Below, piece by piece: positions 54,001-61,745 of a DNA stretch of 64,000 nucleotides. The position numbers and the translations under genes were made by a program. Each line of letters starts with the position of its first letter. The first letter of the stretch is position 1. The notes beneath the pieces were generated by a model. It ran no database searches, had not been told where the DNA came from, and saw only the letters and a program-made list of their open reading frames with translations. This DNA is from Nocardia sp. NBC_00508 (GTDB lineage: Bacteria; Actinomycetota; Actinomycetes; Mycobacteriales; Mycobacteriaceae): contig NZ_CP107852.1 of assembly GCF_036346875.1 (NCBI RefSeq), forward strand, positions 2,356,001 through 2,420,000, given 5' to 3'.

Positions 54001-54455
54001 GTGCGCGGCGCCGAATCGGGGGCGGCGGCGTGTCCGTGTTCCGTGCCGGGAACGCGCGGTTCGGCTGGCACACCGAGCGACAGTTCGGCACCGAAGACCG
54101 TGGGCATCCCCCATTCCTTGGCCGCCTCGGCGAAGCGGACGGTGCCGTAGAAGCCGTCGTGGTCGGTGAGCGCGATCGCCGCCAAGCCGAGGCGCACCGC
54201 CTCCTCCACCAGCTCCTCCGGATGGCTCGCCCCGTCCAGGAAGCTATAGGCCGAATGCGCGTGCAATTCCGCATATGGCACCGGCGGTTCGTCCGCGCGT
54301 TCCACCGGTCCGGGCCGGTACTCCCCGCGCTTGCGCGACCATGGGCCGTCGCCGACGTCGCCCGGGTACATCGCGTCGGGGTTCGTCCGGCCGGGCCGTC
54401 CGGACAGCACCCGCTCCATCTCCGCCCAGCTCGGCGGACCGTTGCCCCAGCCCAA
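51096..54455 (-). CDS. dnaE2: Error-prone DNA polymerase DnaE2
   Basis: 1119 aa. This is the mutagenic C-family polymerase of the actinobacterial SOS response, working with ImuA' and ImuB. The PHP domain starts YAELHAHSAYSFLDGAS; the catalytic aspartates are in GPPDIDIDIESDRREEAI; the C-terminal OB fold includes VTFLNLEDETGMVNIV. The TTG start (MGWGNGPPSWAEMERVL) lies 6 bp after AGGAGG and agrees with mycobacterial DnaE2 as I recall it. The ATG eight codons upstream lies inside the LexA box and cannot be the normal start. Confidence 0.95.
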   Translation of the reverse strand: MGWGNGPPSWAEMERVLSGRPGRTNPDAMYPGDVGDGPWSRKRGEYRPGPVERADEPPVPYAELHAHSAYSFLDGASHPEELVEEAVRLGLAAIALTDHDGFYGTVRFAEAAKEWGMPTVFGAELSLGVPAEPRVPGTEHGHAAAPDSAPRTGAPDPAGPHLLVLARGQEGYRRLSRQVAAAHLAAGEKGILRYDLDTLTAASEGHWHILTGCRKGHLRQALELDVRTGNTRLEHAEAALRELTDRFGADRVSVELTHHGIPEDDERNAHLIALADRLGLPVLATTGAHFAAPSQRRRAMALAAIRARQSLDEIAGWLGPVGGAHLRSGAEMARLFADCPQAVANAAALARECAFDLKLIAPKLPPFDVPAGHDEQSWLRELTLTGAAQRYGNPTRNPQAYQQIEHELAVINALEFPGYFLVVHDIVSFCKDNGILCQGRGSAANSAVCYAIGITNVDPVRNQLLFERFLSPERDGPPDIDIDIESDRREEAIQHVYRKYGREYAAQVANVITYRGKSAVRDAARALGFSPGQQDAWSKQVSRWTDVGAETGTDIPAEVLELAADIEGLPRHLGIHSGGMVICDRPIADVCPVEWARMPGRSVLQWDKDDCAAIDLVKFDLLGLGMLSALHYMIDLVREHKGETVELHELDLAEPEVYEMLSRADSVGVFQVESRAQMATLPRLKPRSFYDLVVEVALIRPGPIQGGSVHPYIRRRNGAEDVRYDHPALQNALERTLGVPLFQEQLMQMAVDVAGFTAVEADQLRRAMGSKRSPERMERLRERLYRGMRERHGITGEVADRIYEKLYAFANFGFPESHSQSFASIVFYSAWFKLHHPAAFSAGLLRAQPMGFYSPQSLVADARRHGVVVHGPDVNASRAEPTLEAKGSEVRLGLAAVRQIGDDIAERIVAARGEQPYTSFLDLTGRVELTVAQAESLATAGALGSLGVTRREALWAAGAAAGERPDRLPGTGAATTAPALPGMSDLEMAAADVWATGVSPSSYPTQFLRPRLDALGVIPAAGLVEVPDGSRVLVGGAVTHRQRPATAEGVTFLNLEDETGMVNIVCSVGLWSRYRRLAQGATALLIRGRVQNAEGSVSVVAEHLQRLDLRMGSKSRDFR

Positions 54456-54471
54456 GACACACCTCCTACCC

Positions 54472-54487
54472 TCGAACATACATTCGA
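54472..54487 (-). promoter_or_regulatory. LexA (SOS) box of dnaE2
   Basis: On the minus strand TCGAAT-GTAT-GTTCGA, one mismatch from the actinobacterial consensus TCGAAC-N4-GTTCGA. It lies 16 bp before the TTG start and its ribosome site. Confidence 0.9.
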
Positions 54488-54509
54488 AGAATGGCGATGT
54501 ACAGGCAGG

Positions 54510-54965
54510 TCAGGGACTTGGGAGACGTTCGATGGACCCGGCGGCCATGGCGTTCTCGACCCGGCGGAGGCGTTCCCTGATGAGCGCGCCGTAGGCGTCG
54601 GAGGCGAGGACGTCGAGATGCCCGCGGGCAATGGCCAACTGCATTCTGGCCACTTCGAACTCGCCGACGCGGCGATGGCTGTCGGCCAGGTTCAGATACA
54701 GCGACGGGAGGAAACCGCGCAGACCTTCGTCGAGCGGCACGCCGGGCCCGAACACCGCGGCCAAGGCGCGTTGATCCCAGCGCAGCGCCTCGGCGGCCTC
54801 CTCATGGAGGTCTGCGAGATGATGGGCGATCACGCAGCGGTGCAACACTTCCGCGCGTTCGCCGAGTTCGTTCCAGAGCTTTTCCAACGCCCGCCGCCCC
54901 GCCGCCGGGTCGACGCCACCGAGCCGCACCGCGGCAAACACCTCCGCCATCCGATCGTCCGACAT
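54510..54965 (-). CDS. Small helical (TPR-like) protein, probably SOS-regulated
   Basis: 151 aa from MSDDRMAEVFAAVRLGGVDP. It is almost entirely helical, with repeats resembling TPR pairs: ALEKLWNELGERAEVLHRCV, AHHLADLHEEAAEALRWDQR, LPSLYLNLADSHRRVGEFEV and ARMQLAIARGHLDVLASDAY. No catalytic motif. A LexA-type box lies 11 bp before the start, and dnaE2 begins 54 bp after its end on the same strand with its own box. A role in the DNA damage response, perhaps as an adaptor, is inferred from position and regulation only. Confidence 0.75.
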   Translation of the reverse strand: MSDDRMAEVFAAVRLGGVDPAAGRRALEKLWNELGERAEVLHRCVIAHHLADLHEEAAEALRWDQRALAAVFGPGVPLDEGLRGFLPSLYLNLADSHRRVGEFEVARMQLAIARGHLDVLASDAYGALIRERLRRVENAMAAGSIERLPSP

Positions 54966-54975
54966 GCGCTGAGTA

Positions 54976-54991
54976 TCGCACATATGTTCGA
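54976..54991 (-). promoter_or_regulatory. LexA-type box of the TPR-like gene
   Basis: On the minus strand TCGAAC-ATAT-GTGCGA, one mismatch from TCGAAC-N4-GTTCGA. A second, poorer TCGAAC-containing site lies immediately upstream (about 54996-55012). Confidence 0.7.
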
Positions 54992-55124
54992 ACGTTTCGA
55001 GGGTTGTTCGAACCGTTTCGCACCCTCGAAACCCTCGCGCGCATTGGGCTCTCGAACACGCCGACGGACCCGCCGGACGACGAGAGCCGTCGGCCCCAGA
55101 CATGACCAGGACCACTTGGCAGTG

Positions 55125-55144
55125 AACTTACTTCAGAGTAAGTT
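55125..55144. promoter_or_regulatory. Operator palindrome before the SDR gene
   Basis: AACTTAC-TTCAGA-GTAAGTT, perfect 7-bp arms with a 6-bp spacer, 31 bp before the ATG at 55176. TetR/MarR-type spacing; no regulator gene adjoins. Confidence 0.65.
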
Positions 55145-55175
55145 AATCCCGACCAGACCTGCAAAGGAGCAGCGA

Positions 55176-56153
55176 ATGACCGACGCAGAGACTGCCGACC
55201 TGCGCGGGCAGGTCCGGCACCGACGCCGAAACCGCGATCTGGCCGGACGGCATGTCCTCATCACCGGAGCGTCCTCCGGAATCGGACGGGCGGCGGCGCT
55301 GGCCGTCGCGGGCAAGGGCGCGACGGTGTTCCTGCTCGCGCGCCGCGGCGACGAACTCGACGCCGTGGTCGACGAGATCAGGGCCGCGGGCGGCTCGGCC
55401 TACGGATATGCCTGCGACGTGACCGATTCCGACTCCGTCGACAAGGTGGTCGACGCCGTCCTGGACGAACACGGCCACGTCGACATGCTGGTCAACAACG
55501 CGGGACGTTCCATCCGCCGCGCCATCCACCGCTCCACCGACCGGCTGCACGACTTCGAACGCACCATGGCGGTCAACTACTTCGGCGCGCTGCGGCTGAC
55601 GCTGGCCCTACTGCCGCAGATGCGGGAACGGAAGTTCGGGCACATCGTCAACATCAGCAGCGCGGGCGTGCAGGTGGCCACACCGCGGTTCTCGGCGTAT
55701 CTGGCCAGCAAGGCGGCGCTGGACAAGTTCACCGAGGTGGCCGCGATCGAAACGCTGGCCGACGGCGTCACGTTCACCACCATCCACATGCCGCTGGTGC
55801 GCACACCGATGATCGCTCCGAGCGGCGACCAGGGTCCGTCCGAATCCCCCGAGTGGGCGGCCGCGACCATCGTGCGCGCGCTGACCGAACGGCCCAAGCG
55901 CATCGACGTGCCGCTGGGCACCATCGCCGAATACGGCGCCCTGCTCACTCCGAAGATCCGCGACCGCATCCTGCACCGGTACTACCGCGCCCTGCCCGAT
56001 TCTCCAGCCGCCAAGGGCGAAGAGAGCACACCCGCCGATCAGCAGACCGAACCCGCCCCGCTTCACACGCCGCGCGCCCAGTCGACCGCTCGCCGCGTCA
56101 CCGGCACCGCCTTGCGCCGGGCGGCGCGCTGGGTACCCGGCACGCACTGGTGA
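55176..56153 (+). CDS. SDR family oxidoreductase
   Basis: 325 aa with an AAAGGAGC site. The Rossmann motif GASSGIGRAAALAVAGKG follows a 26-residue charged leader; NNAG, NISSAG and the catalytic YLASK motif are present, and IHMPLVRTPMIAP follows. The long C-terminal tail is basic and Ala/Arg-rich (RVTGTALRRAARWVPG). Resembles the reductase domain of mycobacterial fatty acyl-CoA or keto-mycolate reductases of the Acr/CmrA type, so a lipid carbonyl is a likely substrate. Convergent with the sucrase-ferredoxin-like gene. Confidence 0.9.
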   Translation: MTDAETADLRGQVRHRRRNRDLAGRHVLITGASSGIGRAAALAVAGKGATVFLLARRGDELDAVVDEIRAAGGSAYGYACDVTDSDSVDKVVDAVLDEHGHVDMLVNNAGRSIRRAIHRSTDRLHDFERTMAVNYFGALRLTLALLPQMRERKFGHIVNISSAGVQVATPRFSAYLASKAALDKFTEVAAIETLADGVTFTTIHMPLVRTPMIAPSGDQGPSESPEWAAATIVRALTERPKRIDVPLGTIAEYGALLTPKIRDRILHRYYRALPDSPAAKGEESTPADQQTEPAPLHTPRAQSTARRVTGTALRRAARWVPGTHW

Positions 56154-56164
56154 ATCCGCTGGTC

Positions 56165-57073
56165 TCACGGAGTGAGCGATTGGATGTCGTCCGCGATCAG
56201 GGCCGTCACCGCTTTCGGCGCGGCATTGCAGCTGGCCTGCCGGGGAGCAAGGGCCTGTGGGCGGACGGTGACGCGCCAGCGATGGCCGTCGCGATGGCTG
56301 ACGATCGCGGCGCCCGCGATGGTGGCTTCGGCGGAGCTGGACTCGACCGTGAGGTCGTCGGCGAGTGCCGAAATGTGTTCGCGCACAGCTATTTCGGCGA
56401 CCTGCTCGATCGGCCGATAGCAGCTGCGGCCGCGCAGACCGGTCATCGCGACCTCGCCACGGCGGGCTGCCTCGACCACCTCGGCGGCCCCCTCGGCGTC
56501 GAGGCGACCGTAGGTCAGACCATGAGGCAAGAGCACCATCGCGGGCGCGAACCGGTGCCCGCCGGTGTGCGAGCACTCCCACACCTGCCCGGGATACTTC
56601 TCGGCGAGGTCCGCGGCGATGGGGCGGCCGAGGAGCGCGCAGCATTGGTCGCGCCTGCCGTGGGCGCAGACCAGGACGAGCGGATCATGTACGGGTACAC
56701 CGATTCCCGGCGGCGGACCGTTCAGCAGCTGTAGGTCGAAATCGAGCAGCTGGGTCAGGTCGGTGATCTCGAGCCGCTCGCACCACGGCTCCTCCCGGCG
56801 TGAACTCGCCAGCAGAACCGTTCGGGTGCCGGTGAATCCGGTGCGACCTGGGCGGCGGATCAGGGTCGGCCGGACGTGCGCCGCCGCGGTGCGCGCCGCC
56901 AGCTCGGCGGTGATCTCCGGCCCGAGCACTTCGTCGCCGAGCACGTCCCTGCCCCAGGCGCCCGGGTGCTCCACACAGAGCCAACCGCTCACGTGGGTCG
57001 CGGTACCAGGCAACGGAACATCGACCGCCGCGGCCGCCGAGCACGGCATTCCCTCGAAGCCGCTCATCGGCAT
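56165..57073 (-). CDS. Sucrase/ferredoxin-like (Apd1-type) iron-sulfur protein
   Basis: 302 aa from MPMSGFEGMPCSAAAAVDVP; the start is uncertain by several codons. The thioredoxin-like ferredoxin part has LVCAHGRRDQCCALLGRPIA and VWECSHTGGHRFAPAMVLLP, with the Cys and His positions used by Apd1/Aim32-type proteins to bind a [2Fe-2S] cluster. LPHGLTYGRLD follows. A C-terminal domain carries the SHRDGHRWRVTV segment. Physiological electron partner unknown. Monocistronic. Confidence 0.88.
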   Translation of the reverse strand: MPMSGFEGMPCSAAAAVDVPLPGTATHVSGWLCVEHPGAWGRDVLGDEVLGPEITAELAARTAAAHVRPTLIRRPGRTGFTGTRTVLLASSRREEPWCERLEITDLTQLLDFDLQLLNGPPPGIGVPVHDPLVLVCAHGRRDQCCALLGRPIAADLAEKYPGQVWECSHTGGHRFAPAMVLLPHGLTYGRLDAEGAAEVVEAARRGEVAMTGLRGRSCYRPIEQVAEIAVREHISALADDLTVESSSAEATIAGAAIVSHRDGHRWRVTVRPQALAPRQASCNAAPKAVTALIADDIQSLTP

Positions 57074-57271
57074 CCGGCATACACTGCGGACCTCCGGCAC
57101 GACACGCCCGCGAACCCGAGCGAGGCGCCGCCCGTCGTTTTCGTCGCGAATCCGCCGCTGACCTGGCAGTCGTCCCTCGGACGTGCGCGGAGGGCCGGTG
57201 CGTCGGAGAACAGCGGACGGTCGTGCGCGGACATGCCCTCACTCTAGGATCCGGGCATCGCACGCCCCCGC

Positions 57272-58027
57272 TCAGCCCGCCAGGAACGGCCGAACCGCCG
57301 CGGCGAACTCCCGATAGCGGTCGCGGTGGATGCTGTGACCACAGGTGAACGTAGTCACCGTGCAGTCCGGTATGGCGGCCTGCAGGACGTCCAGCTTCGC
57401 CGGATCGATCATGCCGCCGGGACCGCCGCAAAGCACCAGCGTCGGCGCGGTGATATCGCGGAGCCGGTCCCACCACTCCGGGTTCGGCTTGCGGAACTGC
57501 TCCAGCGCGGTCTTCGTCATGGAGCGGTCGAAGGCGAGCACCGCGCGCGGGTGCCGGGCCAGGCTGGAAGTGGCGTGCCACAGCTCGGGCACGGTGGGAA
57601 AGCGACGGGTCAGGCGCAGTTCCTCGGTGCCGGACTGCAGCGGAAGCGGGCATTCCTCGATGACCAGCCTGCGCGCCAACTCCGGCCGCTCTTGCGCGAC
57701 GCACGACACCGCGTAGCCGCCGAGCGAATGCCCGACCAGATCCACCGCGGGCAGCTCCAACTCGTCGCAGAGCCGCAGCAGATCGGCGCCGAAGTCATCG
57801 AAGCGGTAGGAATCCGTGTGTGAGCTACGGCCGTGCCCACGGAGATCGGGGATGATCACTCGGCGTCCGGATTGCACCAGGACGCGCGCGAACCGATCCC
57901 AGGTGTATCCGTCACCGCCCATGCCGTGCACCAGCATCACGGGGATGTCACTGACCGCGCCGATGCCCGAATCCCGATAGGCGATCCGCACGTCGCCGAA
58001 TGCCACCTGGCCCACCGTCAGATCCAC
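57272..58027 (-). CDS. Alpha/beta hydrolase
   Basis: 251 aa. VMLVHGMGGDGYTWDRFARV carries the oxyanion region, DLRGHGRSS follows, the nucleophile elbow is GHSLGGYAV, the acid position lies near GGPGGMIDPAKL and the histidine is in TFTCGHSIHRDRY. A compact cap domain covers 120-190. Similar to small lactonase/esterase-like enzymes; substrate unknown. Divergent from the methyltransferase gene. Confidence 0.92.
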   Translation of the reverse strand: MDLTVGQVAFGDVRIAYRDSGIGAVSDIPVMLVHGMGGDGYTWDRFARVLVQSGRRVIIPDLRGHGRSSHTDSYRFDDFGADLLRLCDELELPAVDLVGHSLGGYAVSCVAQERPELARRLVIEECPLPLQSGTEELRLTRRFPTVPELWHATSSLARHPRAVLAFDRSMTKTALEQFRKPNPEWWDRLRDITAPTLVLCGGPGGMIDPAKLDVLQAAIPDCTVTTFTCGHSIHRDRYREFAAAVRPFLAG

Positions 58028-58154
58028 GACGAACGAGAATACTGGGCGTCATGCACTCGACTCGTCCGGTGTAGCGCGGATCACCCGAAGGGGCTGCGGT
58101 GCAGTGCCAGTAAATACCTGGCGCGGCGGGCGGGCGCGGGAGAATACTCGCCGC

Positions 58155-58853
58155 ATGCCGTCCTTCGCCGATTTCGACCGTCGTGGCTACCGCACCGTCG
58201 ACGTGGCCACCGGATACGACGGATGGGCGCCGACCTACGAGCAGACGGTGCTCGACGAGATGGATCTCGCGCTGCTGGGTCGACTGCGGCTGGATCTCGG
58301 CGGCGTTCGACGCGCGGCCGACCTGGGCTGCGGCACCGGGCGAACCGGAACCTGGCTGCGGGAACACGGGATCGCGCACATCGACGGCGTCGACATGAGC
58401 CACGGGATGCTGGCGTTGGCCGCCGAACGCGGGGCACACACCACGCTGACCCGGGCGGACGTGCGAGCCACCGAACTGCCGGAGGGCGCCTACGACCTCG
58501 TGATCGCCTCGTTGATCGACGAACACCTGCCGGAGTTGGCGCCGTTCTACACCGAGGCATGGCGCCTTGCCGCTCCTGGTGCACGATGCGTATTGGTCAG
58601 CTACCACCCGCAATTCATCATGGTGTCCGGAATGCCGACGCACTACACGGGCGTCTCCGGCGAGCCGGTGGCGATCGAGACGCACCTGCACCTGGTCAGC
58701 GAGCACTTGTCGGCGGGCCTCGCCGCCGGTTGGGTACTGACCGAGGTCGCCGAAGCGCTGATCGACGACGCGTGGCTGGCCCGCAAGCCGAAATGGGCTC
58801 ACCTGCACGGACATCCGTTCACCCTGGCGACGGTGTGGTCGCGCCCAGCGTGA
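58155..58853 (+). CDS. Class I SAM-dependent methyltransferase
   Basis: 232 aa from MPSFADFDRRGYRTVDVATG. SAM motif I is RAADLGCGTGRTGTWLREHG, motif II HIDGVDMSHGMLALAAERGA, and the post-I acidic loop is RADVRATELPEGAYDLVIAS. The YHPQFIMVSGMPTHYTGVSG segment in the C-terminal part probably covers the substrate. Belongs to the small-molecule methyltransferase group; substrate unknown. An ATG directly after a weak purine stretch was chosen. Confidence 0.9.
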   Translation: MPSFADFDRRGYRTVDVATGYDGWAPTYEQTVLDEMDLALLGRLRLDLGGVRRAADLGCGTGRTGTWLREHGIAHIDGVDMSHGMLALAAERGAHTTLTRADVRATELPEGAYDLVIASLIDEHLPELAPFYTEAWRLAAPGARCVLVSYHPQFIMVSGMPTHYTGVSGEPVAIETHLHLVSEHLSAGLAAGWVLTEVAEALIDDAWLARKPKWAHLHGHPFTLATVWSRPA

Positions 58854-59007
58854 ACTATGCGACCACGCGCCGACCGAACACCGGTTCATGGTTCATTACT
58901 TCCAGCGGGTTTGAGTCTCGTTGAGACACAAGCGATAACGGCGGCCGGTCAACACATCCCGAACCCTGGCCTTGGGCACCGACAACCCTGACAACAGACC
59001 CTGGCAT

Positions 59008-60618
59008 TCAGTCGTAAAGTCCTTCGGCGCACCAGGTTTCGTTGTAGTAAACCAGCAGGAGTACTCGACTTTCGGCGATCGCCGACCGCCGATCGGGGGC
59101 GGCGTCGAGCTGTACCTGGGCGCGGGCGGTGAATTCGGCGGGGGCGTCGTCCGAATCCGGCGCCCACCACCGTTCGTCCACCGGCCATGGTCCCGCCCAG
59201 CCGGTGAGCCGCCACTGTTTGCTTCCCCAGCGCAACAGGGCGGGGTCGGCGTCGAACATGGCGCGGTCGGTGACCTTGACGAGAGCACCATCGGCGGCCT
59301 CCAGCCGCACCAGCGGACGGTTCAGCAGGATCACGGCGGGCGCGGGCTCGGGTAGCCGGCCCGGCCAAGGCTGTGTGGGATCGGTCGCGGGAACGAGCTC
59401 GTCACCCAGCGCGACCATGGTGATGCGTTCGGCGGGGCCGCGTCCGCCGCTGAGCACGCCCACCCGCACCGCTTCCCCGCCGAGCAGGCCCTGTACTCGG
59501 ACCAGCGCGCGGCGGGCGCGCTCGTCCTCCTCGCCGACCCCGCCCCACAACCCGAGTTGCAGCGCGCCCGCCGCGACCACCTCGACGGGTTCCAGCCGCA
59601 GCACGATGATCGGTGCGGTGGGCCGGGCGCCGTCCCGCCGGGTGAGCCACCCGTCCAACTGCCAGCGCACCCGGTCCGCCGTGTCCTCCGGCGTCAGCGG
59701 CTCGGCGCACCGCCAGATTCGCGAAAGCTCCTCTCCCGCCGCGGTTTCCGCGAGTACCGAGAGCCTGGTGCAGGCCAGCCCGGCACCCGCCAGCTCGGTG
59801 TGCAACCGGGTGGCGAGCAGGCGCCCCGCGAAGGCGGCGGCATCCACCCGTTCGATCGGCGGATCGCAGCGGTACTCCACCACGAGATCTGGCGGCGGCC
59901 GCCGCGCGGACGGTGGACGCTCCGGTTCGGCCCTGGCACAGCGATGCGCGAGCACGGCGTCGGCGCCGAACCGGGAGGCGACCTCCGACGAGGAGAGCGC
60001 GGCGAAATCACCGACGCGTCGTAAACCCAAGCGGTGCAACAGGTCGACCAGGTCGGCGCGCTCGGGGGCGGCCAGGCTCGGTTCGATCGCGAGTTCCCCC
60101 ACCGGCAGCGGCGCGAGGAACCGCGCTCCCGCGCCCGCGGGCACGATCGCGGCGCGGCGAGCGGCGATCACCGCCGTGGACAGCTCGTCGGCGATCCCGA
60201 CCTGCGCCTCCGCACCGGCCGCGGCCACCGCGTCGATCAGACGCACGGCCGCGGTCTCCTCGGACCCGAAGAACCGCGCCGCGCCGCGTGCGCCGAGCAC
60301 GAGCAGTCCGGGGCGCAGCACTTCCACGCCGGGCATCGTCTCGGCGACCGCGGCGACCACCGGCTCGAACAGTCGCGCGTCCCGATCCGGATCCTCCTGC
60401 GCGAGAAAAAGTTCGGGACACCGCGCCTGCGCCTCCCTGCGCCGCAGCCCGCGACGCACCCCCTCGGCTCGCGCGATCGCCGAACACGCCACCACCCGGT
60501 TTGCGAACAGCACCGCCACCGGCCGTGTCGCGGGTAGTCCCGCCGTCGCCGCCGCGGCCACCGCGGGCCAATCCGGACACCACAAGGCAAGCACCCGCTT
60601 CGACCCCCGCCGAGTCAT
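59008..60618 (-). CDS. imuB: ImuB, catalytically inactive Y-family polymerase-like mutasome hub
   Basis: 536 aa. The Y-family palm/fingers/little-finger layout is recognisable, but the first catalytic motif (LDxDxFFxxVE) is replaced by LALWCPDWPAVAAAATA, so it is not a polymerase. The beta-clamp-binding motif QLGLWG lies at 354-359, matching the clamp motif of mycobacterial ImuB. The disordered C-terminal part ends LVYYNETWCAEGLYD. It links ImuA' and DnaE2 to the clamp. 73 bp downstream of imuA' on the same strand. Confidence 0.93.
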   Translation of the reverse strand: MTRRGSKRVLALWCPDWPAVAAAATAGLPATRPVAVLFANRVVACSAIARAEGVRRGLRRREAQARCPELFLAQEDPDRDARLFEPVVAAVAETMPGVEVLRPGLLVLGARGAARFFGSEETAAVRLIDAVAAAGAEAQVGIADELSTAVIAARRAAIVPAGAGARFLAPLPVGELAIEPSLAAPERADLVDLLHRLGLRRVGDFAALSSSEVASRFGADAVLAHRCARAEPERPPSARRPPPDLVVEYRCDPPIERVDAAAFAGRLLATRLHTELAGAGLACTRLSVLAETAAGEELSRIWRCAEPLTPEDTADRVRWQLDGWLTRRDGARPTAPIIVLRLEPVEVVAAGALQLGLWGGVGEEDERARRALVRVQGLLGGEAVRVGVLSGGRGPAERITMVALGDELVPATDPTQPWPGRLPEPAPAVILLNRPLVRLEAADGALVKVTDRAMFDADPALLRWGSKQWRLTGWAGPWPVDERWWAPDSDDAPAEFTARAQVQLDAAPDRRSAIAESRVLLLVYYNETWCAEGLYD

Positions 60619-60691
60619 GGTGCCGCACCGCCTTCATGCCGCGTCTTCCCAGCGCAAAGGCGACCTACACGCTCCAGCGTCCTGCCGTCGC

Positions 60692-61483
60692 TCACGACAC
60701 CGCCTCTTGCGTATCGATGGCTTCGACTGTCCGAGCGGGCTTTTCGCGCAGCACCCACTCCACGCGGCCCGCGTTCGGGCACAGGTCCAGCCGCCCGTGT
60801 CGTGGCGGTCCTGTCTTGCCCCGCACCTCGACCGTCACGCCGAGCGAACGCAATCGTCCGCGCCCGCGGCCGAGACCGGCGTACCCCGCGATACGGGCGT
60901 CGAGCTGGAGGGACGCTCCTGGCCAGCGGCCGTCGGCGACCACGAGGGTGGCGCCTTTGGCGCGGGCGCGGGCCGCGATCACCCTGCCGCGGGCGGGCGG
61001 AACGGCGCCGCCGCCGAGCCCGAGCACGACGAGGTCGAGCCCGTCGAGCAGCACCGCGGCCACCTCCACCGGGTCGGGGCCGGGGTCGGCGATCACGGCA
61101 AGCCGCCGCAGCTGTGCCCCCATCTCCACCGCGGCGAGCAGCCCGAGCCGGGGCATTCCGACCACCGCGGCATGTCCGCCATCCTCGGTCACAGCTGCGA
61201 GCAACCCGGCCAGCAGGGAACTCGCCCCGGTGTACGCCACGACAGATCCCTTGGCCAAGCCACCATCGGGCAACAGTGGCGCGAGCGCTGCGGGCACCGG
61301 CAACGCCTCGGTGCGCCGCCCGGCACCGAGCCCGCCTCGCCTCGCCGTGGCCGATTCACCGCGCCCAGGTACCGCGGCTATGCGTCTGCGCAGCTCAGTC
61401 AACGAGGGAGGGTTCTCCCGCCCGTCGCCGCGCGGCAGCGAGCCCCGATTCACCCCCTCCTGCGATATCGCATCCGAACCCAT
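60692..61483 (-). CDS. imuA': ImuA' (RecA/SulA-like SOS mutagenesis protein)
   Basis: 263 aa from [23 protein letters not shown] codons 2-3 positions earlier are possible. [37 protein letters not shown] (a degenerate Walker-A-like loop without GKT) and [20 protein letters not shown] resemble the truncated RecA fold of ImuA'. The C-terminus [16 protein letters not shown] contacts ImuB in mycobacteria. The gene begins about 95 bp after a near-perfect LexA box and is followed by imuB. Confidence 0.9.
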   Translation of the reverse strand: MGSDAISQEGVNRGSLPRGDGRENPPSLTELRRRIAAVPGRGESATARRGGLGAGRRTEALPVPAALAPLLPDGGLAKGSVVAYTGASSLLAGLLAAVTEDGGHAAVVGMPRLGLLAAVEMGAQLRRLAVIADPGPDPVEVAAVLLDGLDLVVLGLGGGAVPPARGRVIAARARAKGATLVVADGRWPGASLQLDARIAGYAGLGRGRGRLRSLGVTVEVRGKTGPPRHGRLDLCPNAGRVEWVLREKPARTVEAIDTQEAVS

Positions 61484-61577
61484 CACAACCACCTACTTCC
61501 GACGATGGACCCGAGGCGAAGCATGCGGAGCAGCCCTCGCGATTGAGCAGCAGCACCGATCCAGCTATCGATCTGTA

Positions 61578-61593
61578 TCGAATATACGTTCGA
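61578..61593. promoter_or_regulatory. LexA (SOS) box of imuA'-imuB
   Basis: TCGAAT-ATAC-GTTCGA differs from TCGAAC-N4-GTTCGA by one base and matches the outer halves of the dnaE2 box exactly. It lies between imuA' (minus) and the kinase gene (plus); the distance favours imuA' control. Confidence 0.88.
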
Positions 61594-61745
61594 TACCGCC
61601 TCAGTAGAAACCGACCCCCAGGTTTCGTCAAGGATCCACGGCCGGTTTCTCCACAAGCGGTTGCCGGACGTGATCGAGGAGAACCGGCCCGGAGAGGCGG
61701 GGGAGATCAGGCCAGCTAGCCCTCTTTTCCGCTACCCTCGCACCC

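Noticed and set aside
51948..55175. A continuous open frame of more than 1,000 codons on the plus strand opposite dnaE2, in frame with the SDR gene
   Set aside because: It is the antisense shadow of dnaE2 caused by high GC; it has no domain features, and the SDR has its own ribosome site and palindromic promoter at 55125-55176.
58854..59007. tRNA or integration site between the methyltransferase gene and imuB
   Set aside because: A GTCTC/GAGAC mini-hairpin is present at about 58914, but no acceptor stem, T-loop or anticodon arrangement could be built.
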